DNA of 64,000 nucleotides, from positions 186,001-250,000 of the forward strand of contig NZ_WURB01000003.1 of assembly GCF_009830105.1 (NCBI RefSeq), in the 5' to 3' direction. The notes under the pieces are model-generated. The model did no database searches. It saw only the letters and a program-made list of their open reading frames with translations, and had not been told where the DNA came from. The translations under genes and the position numbers were made by a program. Positions 29,119 through 39,703 of the stretch are shown here, piece after piece. How positions within the stretch are numbered: the first letter of the stretch is position 1; each line of letters begins with the position of its first letter. This DNA comes from Microvirga makkahensis (GTDB taxonomy: Bacteria > Pseudomonadota > Alphaproteobacteria > Rhizobiales > Beijerinckiaceae).

Positions 29119-29523
29119 TCAAACCTGCTCAAGCTCTATGAGGGTACCATTGAAATCCTTCGGGTGCAGGAAAAGCACCGGCTTTCCATGGGCTCCGATC
29201 TTCGGCTCGCCCGAACCCAGCACCCTGGCCCCGGACTTCACAAGATGGTCCCTCGCGACCAGAATATCGTCCACCTCGTAGCAGACATGATGGATGCCGC
29301 CATCCGGGTTCCGCTCCAGGAACCTGGCGATGGGGGAATCCCCGCCGAGGGGCTCCAGAAGTTCGATCTTGGTGTTCGGCAGGGTGACGAAAACCACCGT
29401 CACGCCGTGCTCCTCCAGTGCGGCGGGCTCCGACACCTGAGCGCCGAGCGTTCCTCGGTAGAGATCGGAAGCCGCCCCGAGATCCCGGACGGCGATGGCG
29501 ACATGGTTCAGACGGCCGAGCAT
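29119..29523 (-). CDS. mce: Methylmalonyl-CoA epimerase
   Basis: The enzyme interconverts (2R)- and (2S)-methylmalonyl-CoA (and ethylmalonyl-CoA in the ethylmalonyl-CoA pathway). From ATG 29523 it has 134 residues in the VOC fold: LNHVAIAVRDL with the metal His near residue 6, FVTLPNTKIELLEPLG, GGIHHVCYEVDD with the second His near 80, and the final LFLHPKDFNGTLIELEQ with the Glu ligand. It sits between rnj and DUF1467, a conserved arrangement. Confidence 0.92.
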   Translation of the reverse strand: MLGRLNHVAIAVRDLGAASDLYRGTLGAQVSEPAALEEHGVTVVFVTLPNTKIELLEPLGGDSPIARFLERNPDGGIHHVCYEVDDILVARDHLVKSGARVLGSGEPKIGAHGKPVLFLHPKDFNGTLIELEQV

Positions 29524-29553
29524 GGGCTCCCCCAAAGAGCGAACGAGGCCGTC

Positions 29554-31227
29554 TTATACCTCGATTACGAGAACATGACAGGCGGGCTTCTTGCCCCATT
29601 CCTGATTCACTGCGGCGCGCACCGCCCGGTGAACGGCGTTCTCCACAGCCTCGGGGTCGCGCCGCTTGGCCTTGGGCAAGCTGTCAAGCAGATCGGCTAC
29701 CGTGTCGGCGATGATATCCGTCAGGTCCCGGCCCTGCCGGTTCTTCTCAGGCAGTCCCATCGCATCCACTACCGGATCGCCGGCGATCTCGCCGCGGTCG
29801 TCGATGGCGATGGCGACGGTCACGATACCGGCGAAGGCGAGCTTGCGGCGCTCCGGAATGGCGCGTTCGCCAGCCGGAATAACGATATTGCCATCCTTGT
29901 AGACCCGCCCTGCCGGGACGGAGTCTATGATCTCGGCCTTGCCGGGCGCGAGGCGCACGAGAGTCCCGTTCTTGGCGCGCACGACCTCCGGCACCCCCTG
30001 CTGTCGCGCGAACTTGGCATGCTCCGCCAAGTGCAGCGGCTCGCCATGGGCGGGAATGGCGATACGCGGCCTGGTCCACTCGTACATCTTCGCAAGCTCG
30101 CCGCGGCGAGGATGACCGGATACGTGGACCAGCTCCGTGCGGTCGGTGATGACCTCGATGCCCTGCTCGATCAGGCTGTTGATGATGGAGCCGATGCCCT
30201 TCTCGTTTCCTGGGATGGCGCGGGAGGAGAAGATCACGCGGTCCCCGGCGGTCAAGGCGATGTCTGGATGTTCGTCGGAAGCAATCCGTGCCAGCGCCGC
30301 GCGCGGCTCGCCCTGCGAGCCGGTGAGAACGGCGACGACCTTGTCGCGCGGGATGTAGCCGAAATTCTCGGCGGAACGGAATTCCGGCAGGTCATCGAGA
30401 TAGCCGCACTCCTTCGCGACATCCACGACGCGATCCATGGCACGGCCGACGACGACCACCTCACGTCCGCACTCCCGCGCGGCTTCCGCCACGGAGCGGA
30501 TGCGCGCCACGTTGGAAGCGAAGGTGGTGATGGCGACACGATGCGGGGCATCCTCGATGAGGGCTGCCAGGTTCTTCGCCACATCCGCCTCGCTGGGACT
30601 TTCGCCCTCCCGCACCACGTTGGTGGAGTCGCAAACGAGCGCGAGAACTCCCTCTTCCCCTAGCTTCCGGAAGGCCTCTTCGGACGTGAGGCTGCCGAGA
30701 TATGGCGTCGGATCGAGCTTCCAGTCGCCGGTATGAACCACGAGGCCCTGCGGCGTGCGGATCGCGAGCGCATTCGACTCCGGGATCGAGTGGGCCACCG
30801 GCACATACTCGATTTCGAAAGCGCCGAGTTTCAGGCGCTGCCCGGGCGCGATCTCGTTGAGCTCGATCTTCGGCGCGTTCGCCTCGGACAGACGGCGGGT
30901 TTCCAGCAGGCCGATTGCGAATTTGGTGGCGTAGACCGGTGCCCGCAGGCGCGGCCACATCTCGACCAATGCGCCGATATGATCCTCGTGCGCATGGGTG
31001 ATGAAGATGCCGAGCAGGTTGTGCCGCTCCTCTTCGATGAAGCGCAGGTCCGGATAGACGAGATCGATCCCCGGCAGTTGCTCCTCGCCGCCGAAGCCCA
31101 TGCCGCAATCGACCAGAATCCACTGCCGCTCAGCCTCGGGCCCGAAGCCGTAGAGGGCAGCGTTCATGCCGATTTCGCCGAGCCCTCCGAGGGGCAGAAA
31201 CACCAATTCGTCCTGAGGGGATGCCAT
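29554..31227 (-). CDS. rnj: Ribonuclease J
   Basis: RNase J is a metallo-beta-lactamase endo- and 5' exonuclease for mRNA and rRNA. The 557-residue protein has THAHEDHIGAL (metal motif HxHxDH, about 76-86), the beta-CASP domain from about 200 (ITTFASNVARIRS), the C-terminal metal His region HVSGHPRRGEL near 370, and a C-terminal domain. Hyphomicrobiales have RNase J as well as RNase E, which matches this taxon. Confidence 0.95.
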   Translation of the reverse strand: MASPQDELVFLPLGGLGEIGMNAALYGFGPEAERQWILVDCGMGFGGEEQLPGIDLVYPDLRFIEEERHNLLGIFITHAHEDHIGALVEMWPRLRAPVYATKFAIGLLETRRLSEANAPKIELNEIAPGQRLKLGAFEIEYVPVAHSIPESNALAIRTPQGLVVHTGDWKLDPTPYLGSLTSEEAFRKLGEEGVLALVCDSTNVVREGESPSEADVAKNLAALIEDAPHRVAITTFASNVARIRSVAEAARECGREVVVVGRAMDRVVDVAKECGYLDDLPEFRSAENFGYIPRDKVVAVLTGSQGEPRAALARIASDEHPDIALTAGDRVIFSSRAIPGNEKGIGSIINSLIEQGIEVITDRTELVHVSGHPRRGELAKMYEWTRPRIAIPAHGEPLHLAEHAKFARQQGVPEVVRAKNGTLVRLAPGKAEIIDSVPAGRVYKDGNIVIPAGERAIPERRKLAFAGIVTVAIAIDDRGEIAGDPVVDAMGLPEKNRQGRDLTDIIADTVADLLDSLPKAKRRDPEAVENAVHRAVRAAVNQEWGKKPACHVLVIEV

Positions 31228-31255
31228 ACTTGATCAAGACCTTGTCATGCCAGCG

Positions 31256-32062
31256 CTAAGGTTTGGCTATATCGTGCAGCAAATGGGAAAAATAAAGGTC
31301 GCCCGCGTCGATGAGCTCCGCTCCGGATACGGTTTTCAGCTGAAGACGGCCTGACCGGTCGAGGCCCTCGAAAATACCGCGCCTCTCACCGGATGGAAGG
31401 CGAACGGCCACCTCCTGTCCGATTCCGGCCGCCCGCTCCAGCCATAACCTGCGGATGGGACCGAAGGGATCGGCGGCATTCATGCGCGCCGCGTTCCGCC
31501 AGGCGGCAAAAGTTCGTGCGAAGGCTGCGGAAAGCGCCCGGAACATCGCTTCGCGGGTCAATCCCGGCCTGACCGCCTGAAGAGCCACCGCAGGATAAGG
31601 CGTACCTGACGGGGCGAAGGCCACATTCACGCCAAAGCCGATCACGATCGCCAGCCTTCCGCGGCCATCGAGCCTGTGACCTTCGAGGAGAAGGCCGGAA
31701 ACCTTCGCTCCGTCGAGCAGAAGATCGTTCGGCCACTTGAGGGAAAGGCGCGGTGCACTGATACCCGTAAGAGACTCGACGGCCTCGTGCAAAGCGAGGC
31801 CCGCGACGAAGCCGAGTTGCGGGGCATACTGCGCTTCGCAGGGATCCGGCAGGAGGAGGCTGGCATAGAGATTGCCTTGCGGCGACGACCATTGCCGGCC
31901 ATGCCGCCCCCTGCCCGCGCGCTGTTCCGCCGCCACGATCCAGAGCGGCCCCGGATCGCCGGAGCGCGCTGCCTGGAGTGCATCGTCGTTGGTCGAGTCC
32001 GTCGCCTCGACGGAGACGAGCCGGTAGCCGGCGGATTCGGCTTCAGGCGACAGAACCACCAT
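31256..32062 (-). CDS. birA: Biotin-[acetyl-CoA-carboxylase] ligase
   Basis: BirA attaches biotin to carrier proteins. The 268-residue protein lacks the N-terminal winged helix of E. coli BirA, so it should be a ligase without repressor function. The biotinyl-AMP loop is GRGRHGRQW near residue 50, the catalytic Lys is in LKWPNDLLL near 110, and a short SH3-like C-terminal domain follows. Its ATG overlaps the nuoN stop (TGATG), so it is translated with the complex I operon. Confidence 0.94.
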   Translation of the reverse strand: MVVLSPEAESAGYRLVSVEATDSTNDDALQAARSGDPGPLWIVAAEQRAGRGRHGRQWSSPQGNLYASLLLPDPCEAQYAPQLGFVAGLALHEAVESLTGISAPRLSLKWPNDLLLDGAKVSGLLLEGHRLDGRGRLAIVIGFGVNVAFAPSGTPYPAVALQAVRPGLTREAMFRALSAAFARTFAAWRNAARMNAADPFGPIRRLWLERAAGIGQEVAVRLPSGERRGIFEGLDRSGRLQLKTVSGAELIDAGDLYFSHLLHDIAKP

Positions 32063-33501
32063 CAGAACAGGGAGCGAGCCGCAGCGCCCGCCGCAGCAAC
32101 CAGCGGAGCCGGAACGATGCCGAAGAGCACCACGAAGACGCTGGACAGGCCAAGCACCAGTTTCACGCCGGCAGGCATGGAATCGTAGGCGGCCCCAGGC
32201 TCGTCGAAGTACATCACCTTCACGATGCGAAGATAGTAATACGCTCCGATCACGCTGGTCACGACGCCGATGATGGCGAGAGCCACGAGGTTGGCGTTGA
32301 TCGCCGCGTTGAACACCGCGAACTTGGCGAAGAAGCCGGCGAGCGGCGGGATGCCCGCGAGCGAGAACATCATCATCGCCAGGCAGAAGGCCATAACCGG
32401 ATGCGTGCGGGCGAGGCCCGACAGGTCATCGACGTTCTCGAACATGACGTTGCCGCGGCGCAGGCCGAGAATGACCGCGAAGGCGCCGAGCGTCATGGCG
32501 AGGTAGATGGCCATGTAGACCCCTACACCCTGGATGCCCTCGACCGTCCCGGCCGCTAGCCCGATCAGCGCATAACCGACATTGCCGATGGAGGAATAGG
32601 CCATCAGGCGCTTGATGTTGCGCTGTCCGATGGCGGCAAACGAGCCGAGTGCCATCGAAGCGATGGAGATGAAGACGATGATCTGCTGCCACTGACCGAC
32701 GATGTTGGGGAATGCGTCGATGAAGACGCGGGTAGCCATGGCCATGCCCGCCATCTTTGGAGCAGCGGCAAAGAACGCCGTCACGGGAGTCGGCGATCCC
32801 TCGTACACGTCCGGCGTCCACATGTGGAACGGCACGGCCGAAATCTTGAACGCGATACCGGCGGAAACGAACACGATGCCGATGATGGCGCCAATGCCCA
32901 CCTGCCCCTGGAGGATACCTGCGATCGCGGGGAACGACACGCTTCCGGTGAACCCGTAAACCAGAGAGGCGCCGTAGAGCAGCATGCCGGAGGACAGGGA
33001 GCCCAGAACGAAATACTTCAGGCCGGCCTCCGTCGAGCGGACATTGTCGCGGTCGAAGGCGGCGATCACGTAGGACGACAGGCTCAGCAGCTCAAGGCCG
33101 AGATAGAGCGCGATCAGGTCGTTGGCCGAGATCACCATCATCATGCCGAGGGTCGAGAGCACGATCAGGATCGGATACTCGAAGCGGCTGATGCCCTCGC
33201 GGCGCATGTAATCCATCGAGAGGATCACGCCGCCTGCGGAGGCGACCAGGGTGAGCGCCTTCATGAACTTGGCAAAGCCGTCGACGATGAAGGAGCCGTA
33301 CATCGTCTCGACGGGCTCGTCCGGCAGCATCAGCACCGCCACGAATGCGACGGCCAGAAGCGCGAGGGCGATGACGTTCATGCTCTCCCCGGGGCGCTCG
33401 CCGCGGAGTGCGCCGAACAGGACCAGGACCAGAGCCCCCGCTGCCAGGATGATCTCCGGCAGGACTGGGCCGAAAGCGGGAATGGTGAGGACGGGGTTCA
33501 T
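32062..33501 (-). CDS. nuoN: NADH-quinone oxidoreductase subunit N
   Basis: NuoN is one of the three antiporter-like proton-pumping subunits of complex I. The roughly 479-residue protein has 14 predicted helices, including conserved Lys in helices near KFAVFN and the VPFHMWTPDVYEGSPTPVTAFFAAAPK region (about 235-260). Two adjacent ATG codons (33504, 33501) are possible; the second has the better spacing to GAGG. It overlaps none of nuoM and is coupled to birA. Confidence 0.95.
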   Translation of the reverse strand: MNPVLTIPAFGPVLPEIILAAGALVLVLFGALRGERPGESMNVIALALLAVAFVAVLMLPDEPVETMYGSFIVDGFAKFMKALTLVASAGGVILSMDYMRREGISRFEYPILIVLSTLGMMMVISANDLIALYLGLELLSLSSYVIAAFDRDNVRSTEAGLKYFVLGSLSSGMLLYGASLVYGFTGSVSFPAIAGILQGQVGIGAIIGIVFVSAGIAFKISAVPFHMWTPDVYEGSPTPVTAFFAAAPKMAGMAMATRVFIDAFPNIVGQWQQIIVFISIASMALGSFAAIGQRNIKRLMAYSSIGNVGYALIGLAAGTVEGIQGVGVYMAIYLAMTLGAFAVILGLRRGNVMFENVDDLSGLARTHPVMAFCLAMMMFSLAGIPPLAGFFAKFAVFNAAINANLVALAIIGVVTSVIGAYYYLRIVKVMYFDEPGAAYDSMPAGVKLVLGLSSVFVVLFGIVPAPLVAAAGAAARSLF

Positions 33502-33508
33502 CATGACC

Positions 33509-35020
33509 TCAGTGTGCGGCAACAGCGGCCGTTTTCACGGTGGAGAGCGCGGCCTGGACGCTCTGCATGAGAGCATCCGTCGGCACCGCGAAGGTATCGA
33601 GGATCGGACCGGGCTGCACGCCGTAGTAAATGATCAGCAGAATGAGCGGCGCGAAGGTGATGATCTCGCGCCGGTTCAGATCCGTGATGGTCTGGAGCGC
33701 AGGCTTGTCGATTTCTCCGTAGACCACGCGGCGGTAAAGCCACAGCGCATAGGCTGCAGAGAGAATCACGCCCGAAGTGGCGAAGAAGGCCACCCAGGTG
33801 TTCGAACGGAACGCGCCCATGAGGGTCAGGAACTCGCCGATGAAGCCAGAGGTGCCGGGAAGCGCCACGTTGGCCATGGTGAGAATCATGAACACTACCG
33901 CGTACATGGGCATCCGGTTCACCAGACCGCCATAGGCCTTGATCTCACGGGTATGCATCCGGTCGTAGATCACGCCGACGCACAGGAAGAGCGCGCCTGA
34001 GATCAGCCCGTGGGAGATCATGGTGAACATGGCACCCTGGATCCCCTGCTCGTTCATGCTGAACAGACCCATGGTCACGAAGCCCATATGCGCCACCGAG
34101 GAATAGGCGATGAGCTTCTTGATGTCCTCCTGCATCAAGGCGACCAGCGAGGTGTAGATGATCGCGATGACCGAGAGGGCGAAGACCAGCGGGGCGAAAT
34201 AGACGGACGCGTCCGGGAACATCGGCAGAGAGACTCGAATGAAGCCGTAGCCGCCCATCTTCAGGAGCACGCCTGCCAGGATCACGGAGCCGGCCGTCGG
34301 CGCTTCCACGTGCGCGTCGGGAAGCCAGGTGTGGACCGGCCACATGGGCATCTTCACCGCGAAAGAGGCGAAGAAGGCGAGCCAGAGCCAGATCTGGAGG
34401 TTATACGGGAACTTGAACGCCAGCAGCGTCGGAATGTCAGTGGTGCCTGCCTGCCAGTACATGGCCATGATGGCGAGCAGCATCAGAACAGAGCCGAGCA
34501 GCGTGTAGAGGAAGAACTTGAAGCTGGCATAGATGCGCCGCTTGCCGCCCCAGATGCCGATGATGAGGAACATCGGAATGAGGCCCGCCTCGAAGAACAG
34601 GTAGAACAGCACGAGATCGAGCGCGCAGAACACGCCGATCATCGTCGTCTCGAGAACCAGGAAGGCGACATAGTATTCCTTCACCCGATGTCCAATGGAT
34701 TCCCACGACGCCAGGATGCAGAACGGCATCAGGAACGTTGTGAGCAGGACGAGCGGGATCGAGAAGCCGTCCACGCCGAGCTTGAAACGGATCGTGTCCG
34801 TCAGCCAGGCGTGGCTCTCCACCAGCTGGAACGAGGCAGTTGCCGTGTCGAAACGGTTCCATGCCACGAGCGAGAGCACGAAGGTCGCGATCGTCGTGGC
34901 GAGCGCCACCCAGCGCGCATTGGACCGGGCCGCGTCGCTGTCCCCGCGCAGAGTCAGGATAAAGGCTGCGCCGATGAGCGGCAGGATGAGAAGGCCCGAG
35001 AGGATGCCGAAGCCGAACAT
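33509..35020 (-). CDS. nuoM: NADH-quinone oxidoreductase subunit M
   Basis: This is a proton-pumping membrane subunit of complex I. The 503-residue protein has about 14 helices, the conserved Glu in the fifth helix region ([14 protein letters not shown], about 125) and Lys in [20 protein letters not shown] near 230. The start overlaps the nuoL stop in TAATG, showing translational coupling. Confidence 0.96.
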   Translation of the reverse strand: MFGFGILSGLLILPLIGAAFILTLRGDSDAARSNARWVALATTIATFVLSLVAWNRFDTATASFQLVESHAWLTDTIRFKLGVDGFSIPLVLLTTFLMPFCILASWESIGHRVKEYYVAFLVLETTMIGVFCALDLVLFYLFFEAGLIPMFLIIGIWGGKRRIYASFKFFLYTLLGSVLMLLAIMAMYWQAGTTDIPTLLAFKFPYNLQIWLWLAFFASFAVKMPMWPVHTWLPDAHVEAPTAGSVILAGVLLKMGGYGFIRVSLPMFPDASVYFAPLVFALSVIAIIYTSLVALMQEDIKKLIAYSSVAHMGFVTMGLFSMNEQGIQGAMFTMISHGLISGALFLCVGVIYDRMHTREIKAYGGLVNRMPMYAVVFMILTMANVALPGTSGFIGEFLTLMGAFRSNTWVAFFATSGVILSAAYALWLYRRVVYGEIDKPALQTITDLNRREIITFAPLILLIIYYGVQPGPILDTFAVPTDALMQSVQAALSTVKTAAVAAH

Positions 35021-37053
35021 TAGTGGGCTCCCCTGAAGAGATAGAAGGTCACGAGAGCCGCAACGCCGATCAGCATTGCGAAGGCGTAGTGGTAGACGTA
35101 GCCGGTCTGGACCCGAACCACGCCGCGCGTCACGTCGAGCACGCGGGCAGATATGCCGTCGGGTCCGAGGCCATCAATGATCCGCTGGTCGCCCGTACGC
35201 CAAAAGAAGCGGCCAATAGCCATGGCGGGACGCACGAAGATGAGGTCGTACAATTCGTCAAAGTACCACTTGTTGAGAAGGAAGCGGTACAGGATCGGGT
35301 GATCCGCAGCGAGCTGCGCGGGCCTCTTGGCGTCCACGATGTACATGTAATAGGCCAGCACGAAGCCGAGGGCCATCATGACCGTGGGCAGATACGGTAC
35401 CCAGCCCGGGATGTGATGCATCTCCTCCAGGATGTTGTTATCGGGACGGGTGAACAGGGCACCTTTCCAGAATTCTTGGTAGCCGTGTCCGAGAAATGCG
35501 TCGTGGAAGACGATGCCGGCAACGACCGCGCCGATCGCCAGCACGATGAGCGGCAGCACCATCACCAGCGGGCTCTCATGGGGTGTGTGAGCCCCATGGT
35601 GGCCGTGCTCGTGATCGGCGTGGGCAGCCGGCTCCACGTCATGGCTGTGGTCGTCATGCTCAACGCCTTCGTGATCCCCATGGGCATGGTGATCGGCGTT
35701 CGACCAGCGCGCGTTGCCCTCGAAGGTGAGGAAGAACAGACGCCAGGAATAGAAGGAGGTCATGAGGGCGGCAACCACTGTCGCCAGGAAGGCGAAGGAG
35801 CCTGCCGAGCTATGGGAAGCGTAGGCCGCCTCAATGATCGCGTCCTTGGAGTAGTAGCCCGCCGTGAAGGGGAATCCGGTGAGCGCAAGGGTGCCGATGG
35901 CCATCATTGCCGTGGTGAGCGGAATGTATCGGCGCAGGGCGCCCATGTTCCGCATGTCCTGCTCGTGGTGCATGGCATGGATGACCGAGCCAGCGCCCAA
36001 GAACAGCAGAGCCTTGAAGAAGGCGTGGGTGAAGAGGTGGAACACGCCGGCTCCGTAGGCGCCGACGCCGAGGCCGACGAACATGTAGCCGAGCTGCGAG
36101 CAGGTCGAATACGCGATTACCCGCTTGATGTCGTTCTGCACCAGTCCGACGGTCGCTGCGAAGAACGCCGTGATGCCGCCGATGATCGTGACGACCGTGA
36201 GCGCCGCAGGAGCGTACTCGAAGACCGGCGAAAGACGCGCGACCATGAACACGCCAGCGGTTACCATGGTGGCGGCATGGATGAGCGCGGAAACCGGGGT
36301 CGGGCCCTCCATCGCGTCAGGGAGCCAGGTGTGCAGCAGGAACTGAGCCGACTTACCCATCGCGCCCATGAAGAGCAGGAGACAGGCGATCGTCAGGGCG
36401 TGCCACTCGATTCCGAGGAAGTGGAAGCGGGCATCGGCGAACTCCGCCACTCGCGGGAAGATCGTGTCGAAGGTGACGCCGTTAAACAGAACGAAGAGCG
36501 TGAAAATGCCGAGCAGGAAGCCGAAATCGCCGACGCGGTTGACGATGAAAGCCTTCATGGCCGCGGCGTTGGCGGAGTCCTTCTTGAACCAGAAGCCGAT
36601 GAGCAGATAGCTCGCCAGGCCCACGCCCTCCCAGCCGAAGAACATCTGCACCAGGTTGTCCGCCGTCACCAGCATGAGCATGGCGAAGGTGAAGAGCGAC
36701 AGATAGGCGAAAAAGCGCGGACGGTGCGGATCCTCGTGCATGTAGCCGATGGAATAGAGGTGCACGAGCGCGGATACGGTGTTGACCACCACCAGCATCA
36801 TGGCGGTGAGCGTGTCGATGCGGAAAGCCCAGTCAACCTGGAGGTCGCCAACGGACATCCACTGGGCCACCTGGACCCGAACCACCGGTTCCTCGCCGAA
36901 GCCCACCTGGATGAAGGACACCCAGGACAGAACCGCCGACACGGCCAGCAGCGCCGTGGTGATGATCTCGCTCGGCCGGGCGCCGATGATGCGTCCGAAG
37001 AGGCCTGCGATGAGGAAGCCGACGAGCGGCAGGAAAACGATTGCGTGGTACAT
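35020..37053 (-). CDS. nuoL: NADH-quinone oxidoreductase subunit L with a His-rich loop
   Basis: NuoL is the distal proton-pumping subunit with the long lateral helix. The 677-residue protein has [17 protein letters not shown] near 139, [34 protein letters not shown] (about 230-262) with the conserved Lys and His, and the C-terminal helix. Residues about 449-492 form an unusual soluble loop with 14 His and many Asp and Glu, which could bind metal ions. The stop overlaps the nuoM start. Confidence 0.96.
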   Translation of the reverse strand: MYHAIVFLPLVGFLIAGLFGRIIGARPSEIITTALLAVSAVLSWVSFIQVGFGEEPVVRVQVAQWMSVGDLQVDWAFRIDTLTAMMLVVVNTVSALVHLYSIGYMHEDPHRPRFFAYLSLFTFAMLMLVTADNLVQMFFGWEGVGLASYLLIGFWFKKDSANAAAMKAFIVNRVGDFGFLLGIFTLFVLFNGVTFDTIFPRVAEFADARFHFLGIEWHALTIACLLLFMGAMGKSAQFLLHTWLPDAMEGPTPVSALIHAATMVTAGVFMVARLSPVFEYAPAALTVVTIIGGITAFFAATVGLVQNDIKRVIAYSTCSQLGYMFVGLGVGAYGAGVFHLFTHAFFKALLFLGAGSVIHAMHHEQDMRNMGALRRYIPLTTAMMAIGTLALTGFPFTAGYYSKDAIIEAAYASHSSAGSFAFLATVVAALMTSFYSWRLFFLTFEGNARWSNADHHAHGDHEGVEHDDHSHDVEPAAHADHEHGHHGAHTPHESPLVMVLPLIVLAIGAVVAGIVFHDAFLGHGYQEFWKGALFTRPDNNILEEMHHIPGWVPYLPTVMMALGFVLAYYMYIVDAKRPAQLAADHPILYRFLLNKWYFDELYDLIFVRPAMAIGRFFWRTGDQRIIDGLGPDGISARVLDVTRGVVRVQTGYVYHYAFAMLIGVAALVTFYLFRGAH

Positions 37054-37076
37054 TGCGCTTACTTAGCCGTTAGGGC

Positions 37077-37385
37077 TTAGCCCCTCATCATGTTCACGTC
37101 TTCGACCGCGATGGAGCCGCGGTTGCGGAAGAAGACCACCAGAATGGCAAGCCCGATAGCCGCCTCCGCAGCCGCCACCGTGAGGATCAGCAGGGCGAAG
37201 ACCTGGCCGACGATGTCGTTGAGATGCGTCGAGAAGGCCACCATGTTGATGTTCACCGAAAGCAGGATCAGCTCGATCGACATCAGGATGACGATAACGT
37301 TCTTCCGGTTGATGAAGATGCCGAACACGCCGAGCGTGAAGAGCACGGCGGCGACCGTGAGATAATGGCCCAGTCCGATAACCAT
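37077..37385 (-). CDS. nuoK: NADH-quinone oxidoreductase subunit K
   Basis: NuoK is a three-helix membrane subunit of the complex I pump. The 102-residue length is standard. The conserved Glu pair is in [15 protein letters not shown] (near residue 36) and [16 protein letters not shown] (near 72). It lies between nuoJ and nuoL in the normal order. Confidence 0.96.
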   Translation of the reverse strand: MVIGLGHYLTVAAVLFTLGVFGIFINRKNVIVILMSIELILLSVNINMVAFSTHLNDIVGQVFALLILTVAAAEAAIGLAILVVFFRNRGSIAVEDVNMMRG

Positions 37386-37396
37386 CGCGTGTCTCC

Positions 37397-38020
37397 TTAG
37401 ATGCCCTGGCGGAAGGGAACCTTCCGAACCTGGACGGCGGTTTCCTGAGTACGGGCGTTCTGCATCGAGATGTTCTGGCGGCGCACGCCCACACGCTCAC
37501 GCAGCGTGAGCACGATGGCACCGATCATGGCGACCAGCAGGATCAGGCCAGCGGCCTGGAAGAAGTAGAAATAGCGGGTGTAGAGCACTTGCCCGAGGGC
37601 TTCGGTGTTGGTCATCACGTCCGGCGCCGGGATCGGCACCGCCGGTGCCCGGATGAGACCGGGATCGATCACGTAGGCACTCACGACGAAGATAAGCTCG
37701 ATCAGAAGGACGATGCCGATCAGGGCGCCGAAGGGCAGGTATTGCAGGAATCCCTGGCGGAGCGCCGCGAAGTCCACGTCGAGCATCATGACGACGAACA
37801 GGAAGAGCACCGCGACCGCGCCCACATAGACGATGACCAGGATCATCGCGAGGAATTCGGCTCCCATCATCAGGAACAGGCCGGCCGCGTTGACGAAGGC
37901 CAGGATGAGGAAAAGCACCGACTGCACGGGATTGCGCGAGGCGATCACCATGAAACCGGAAGCGATCGTAATCGTCGCGAACAGATAAAAGAAGGCGGCG
38001 GTAACCGTCATGCTCAACAC
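37397..38020 (-). CDS. nuoJ: NADH-quinone oxidoreductase subunit J
   Basis: NuoJ is a five-helix membrane subunit coupling quinone chemistry to proton transport. The 207-residue protein has the conserved [23 protein letters not shown] segment (about 60-82) that contains the family pi-bulge region. It starts 144 bases after nuoI; a strong hairpin lies in that gap. Confidence 0.95.
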   Translation of the reverse strand: MLSMTVTAAFFYLFATITIASGFMVIASRNPVQSVLFLILAFVNAAGLFLMMGAEFLAMILVIVYVGAVAVLFLFVVMMLDVDFAALRQGFLQYLPFGALIGIVLLIELIFVVSAYVIDPGLIRAPAVPIPAPDVMTNTEALGQVLYTRYFYFFQAAGLILLVAMIGAIVLTLRERVGVRRQNISMQNARTQETAVQVRKVPFRQGI

Positions 38021-38100
38021 AAGCCGCCCGGGAGCGGCCCCTTCCGACGTGACCAGGGGGATCCTCAGGGGAATCCGTCGGCCTGTCTATAAATTCCGAA

Positions 38101-38123
38101 TCCGGCGGGAACAACCCGCCGGA
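38101..38123. repeat. Perfect hairpin in the nuoI-nuoJ gap
   Basis: TCCGGCGGG and CCCGCCGGA form a nine-base stem around AACAA. The gap (38021-38164) is the longest inside the nuo operon. There is no T-run on the minus strand, so it is not a complete terminator; an RNA processing or stability hairpin is possible. Confidence 0.55.
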
Positions 38124-38164
38124 GGTGCATGCCCCCTGCCCCTTGCGAAGGCAGGAAGCGGTTC

Positions 38165-38653
38165 TTAGCGATACGGCGCCATCTTCGCGATATTCTTCGC
38201 GATCTCACGCTCCCAGCGCTCGCCGTTCTCAAGCAGCTTGGCTTTGTCGTAAAGAAGCTCCTCGCGGGTCTCTACGGAGAATTCGAAGTTCGGCCCTTCG
38301 ACGATCGCGTCCACCGGGCAGGCCTCCTGGCACATGCCGCAATAGATGCATTTGACCATGTCGATGTCGTAGCGAGTCGTGCGGCGGGTGCCGTCGTTGC
38401 GCCGCGGGCCGGCCTCGATGGTGATCGCCTGAGCGGGGCAGATCGCCTCGCAGAGCTTGCATGCGATGCAACGCTCTTCTCCGTTGGGGTAGCGGCGCAG
38501 CGCGTGCTCCCCCCGGAAGCGCGGTCCCCGGTGGCTCATCTCGAACGGATAGTTGAGCGTGGCCTTCGGCTTGAAGAAGTACTTCGTCGTCAGGATGAAG
38601 CCCGCCACGAATTCCTTCAGCAGAAGGGCATTGAAGAATTGACCGATCTTCAT
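38165..38653 (-). CDS. nuoI: NADH-quinone oxidoreductase subunit I
   Basis: NuoI carries clusters N6a and N6b on the path to quinone. ATG 38653 has AAGGAGA eight bases upstream and gives 162 residues starting MKIGQFFNA; an earlier start adds ten residues. The two 4Fe-4S motifs are [12 protein letters not shown] (about 62-73) and [12 protein letters not shown] (about 101-112). Confidence 0.96.
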   Translation of the reverse strand: MKIGQFFNALLLKEFVAGFILTTKYFFKPKATLNYPFEMSHRGPRFRGEHALRRYPNGEERCIACKLCEAICPAQAITIEAGPRRNDGTRRTTRYDIDMVKCIYCGMCQEACPVDAIVEGPNFEFSVETREELLYDKAKLLENGERWEREIAKNIAKMAPYR

Positions 38654-38663
38654 GTCGATCTCC

Positions 38664-39689
38664 TTAGCGTATGCCCGGCGCATTGCCGGTCGCCATCAGC
38701 ACGCCCGCCACGATGATGACCATAGCCAGCGAGAGTGGAAGGAACACCTTCCAGCCCAGTCGCATGAGCTGATCGTACCGGTAGCGCGGCACGAGGGCCT
38801 TCACCATGGCGATGAGAATGAAGAGGAAGCTCGCCTTTAGCACGAACCAGATCACGCCCGGAACCCAGGTGAAGGGCGCGAAGGGGATCGGGGAAAGCCA
38901 GCCGCCGAGGAATAGGATCGTGCCGAGCGCGCACATGGTCATGATGGCCACGTATTCGCCGAGCATGAACAGCAGGTACGGGGTCGAGGAATATTCCACC
39001 ATATAGCCCGCAACGAGTTCCGACTCGGCCTCCGGCAGGTCGAAGGGCGGGCGATTCGTCTCGGCCATGGCCGAGATGAAGAACACTACGAACATCGGGA
39101 ACAGCGGCAGCCAGTACCACCCAAGGATGCCGAGGCTCGTATTCTGCGATTCGACGATGCCCGACAGGTTCAGGGTCCCCGCGCACATGAGCACGGTCAC
39201 GATGACGAAGCCGATGGAGACCTCGTAGGACACCATCTGTGCCGCCGAACGGAGCGCGCCGAGGAAGGGGTACTTCGAGTTCGAGGCCCAGCCGCCCATG
39301 ATGACGCCATAGACGCCGAGCGACGAGATCGCGAAGATGTAGAGAATACCGACATTGATATCGGCGATGACCCAGCCCGCATTGAGCGGAATGACCGCCC
39401 AGGCCGCAAGCGAGAGCGTGCACATGACCAGCGGTGCCAGGAGGAACATGCCCTTGTTGGCCGGGGCCGGGATGACTGGCTCCTTCAGCACGAACTTGAG
39501 AAGGTCCGCGAAGGATTGGAGCAGGCCCCAGGGTCCGACAACGTTCGGGCCGCGCCGCAGCTGAACCGCCGCCCAGACCTTGCGGTCGGCATAGAGCGCA
39601 TAGGCGATGAAGATGAGGAGCGCGACGAGCAGGAGCAGGCTCTTGCCCAGCATGATCGCGACAGCGAGGAGAATGTCTCCGAGTTCCAT
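38664..39689 (-). CDS. nuoH: NADH-quinone oxidoreductase subunit H
   Basis: NuoH anchors the peripheral arm and lines the quinone channel. The 341-residue protein has eight helices, the [32 protein letters not shown] loop (positions about 31-62) and the acidic [23 protein letters not shown] quinone-site loop (about 208-230). Confidence 0.96.
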   Translation of the reverse strand: MELGDILLAVAIMLGKSLLLLVALLIFIAYALYADRKVWAAVQLRRGPNVVGPWGLLQSFADLLKFVLKEPVIPAPANKGMFLLAPLVMCTLSLAAWAVIPLNAGWVIADINVGILYIFAISSLGVYGVIMGGWASNSKYPFLGALRSAAQMVSYEVSIGFVIVTVLMCAGTLNLSGIVESQNTSLGILGWYWLPLFPMFVVFFISAMAETNRPPFDLPEAESELVAGYMVEYSSTPYLLFMLGEYVAIMTMCALGTILFLGGWLSPIPFAPFTWVPGVIWFVLKASFLFILIAMVKALVPRYRYDQLMRLGWKVFLPLSLAMVIIVAGVLMATGNAPGIR

Positions 39690-39703
39690 GATCCGCTCCT
39701 CTC

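Noticed and set aside
35023..37080. An open frame of about 685 codons on the plus strand opposite nuoL
   Set aside because: It is antisense to a gene with clear membrane motifs and has no recognised domain.
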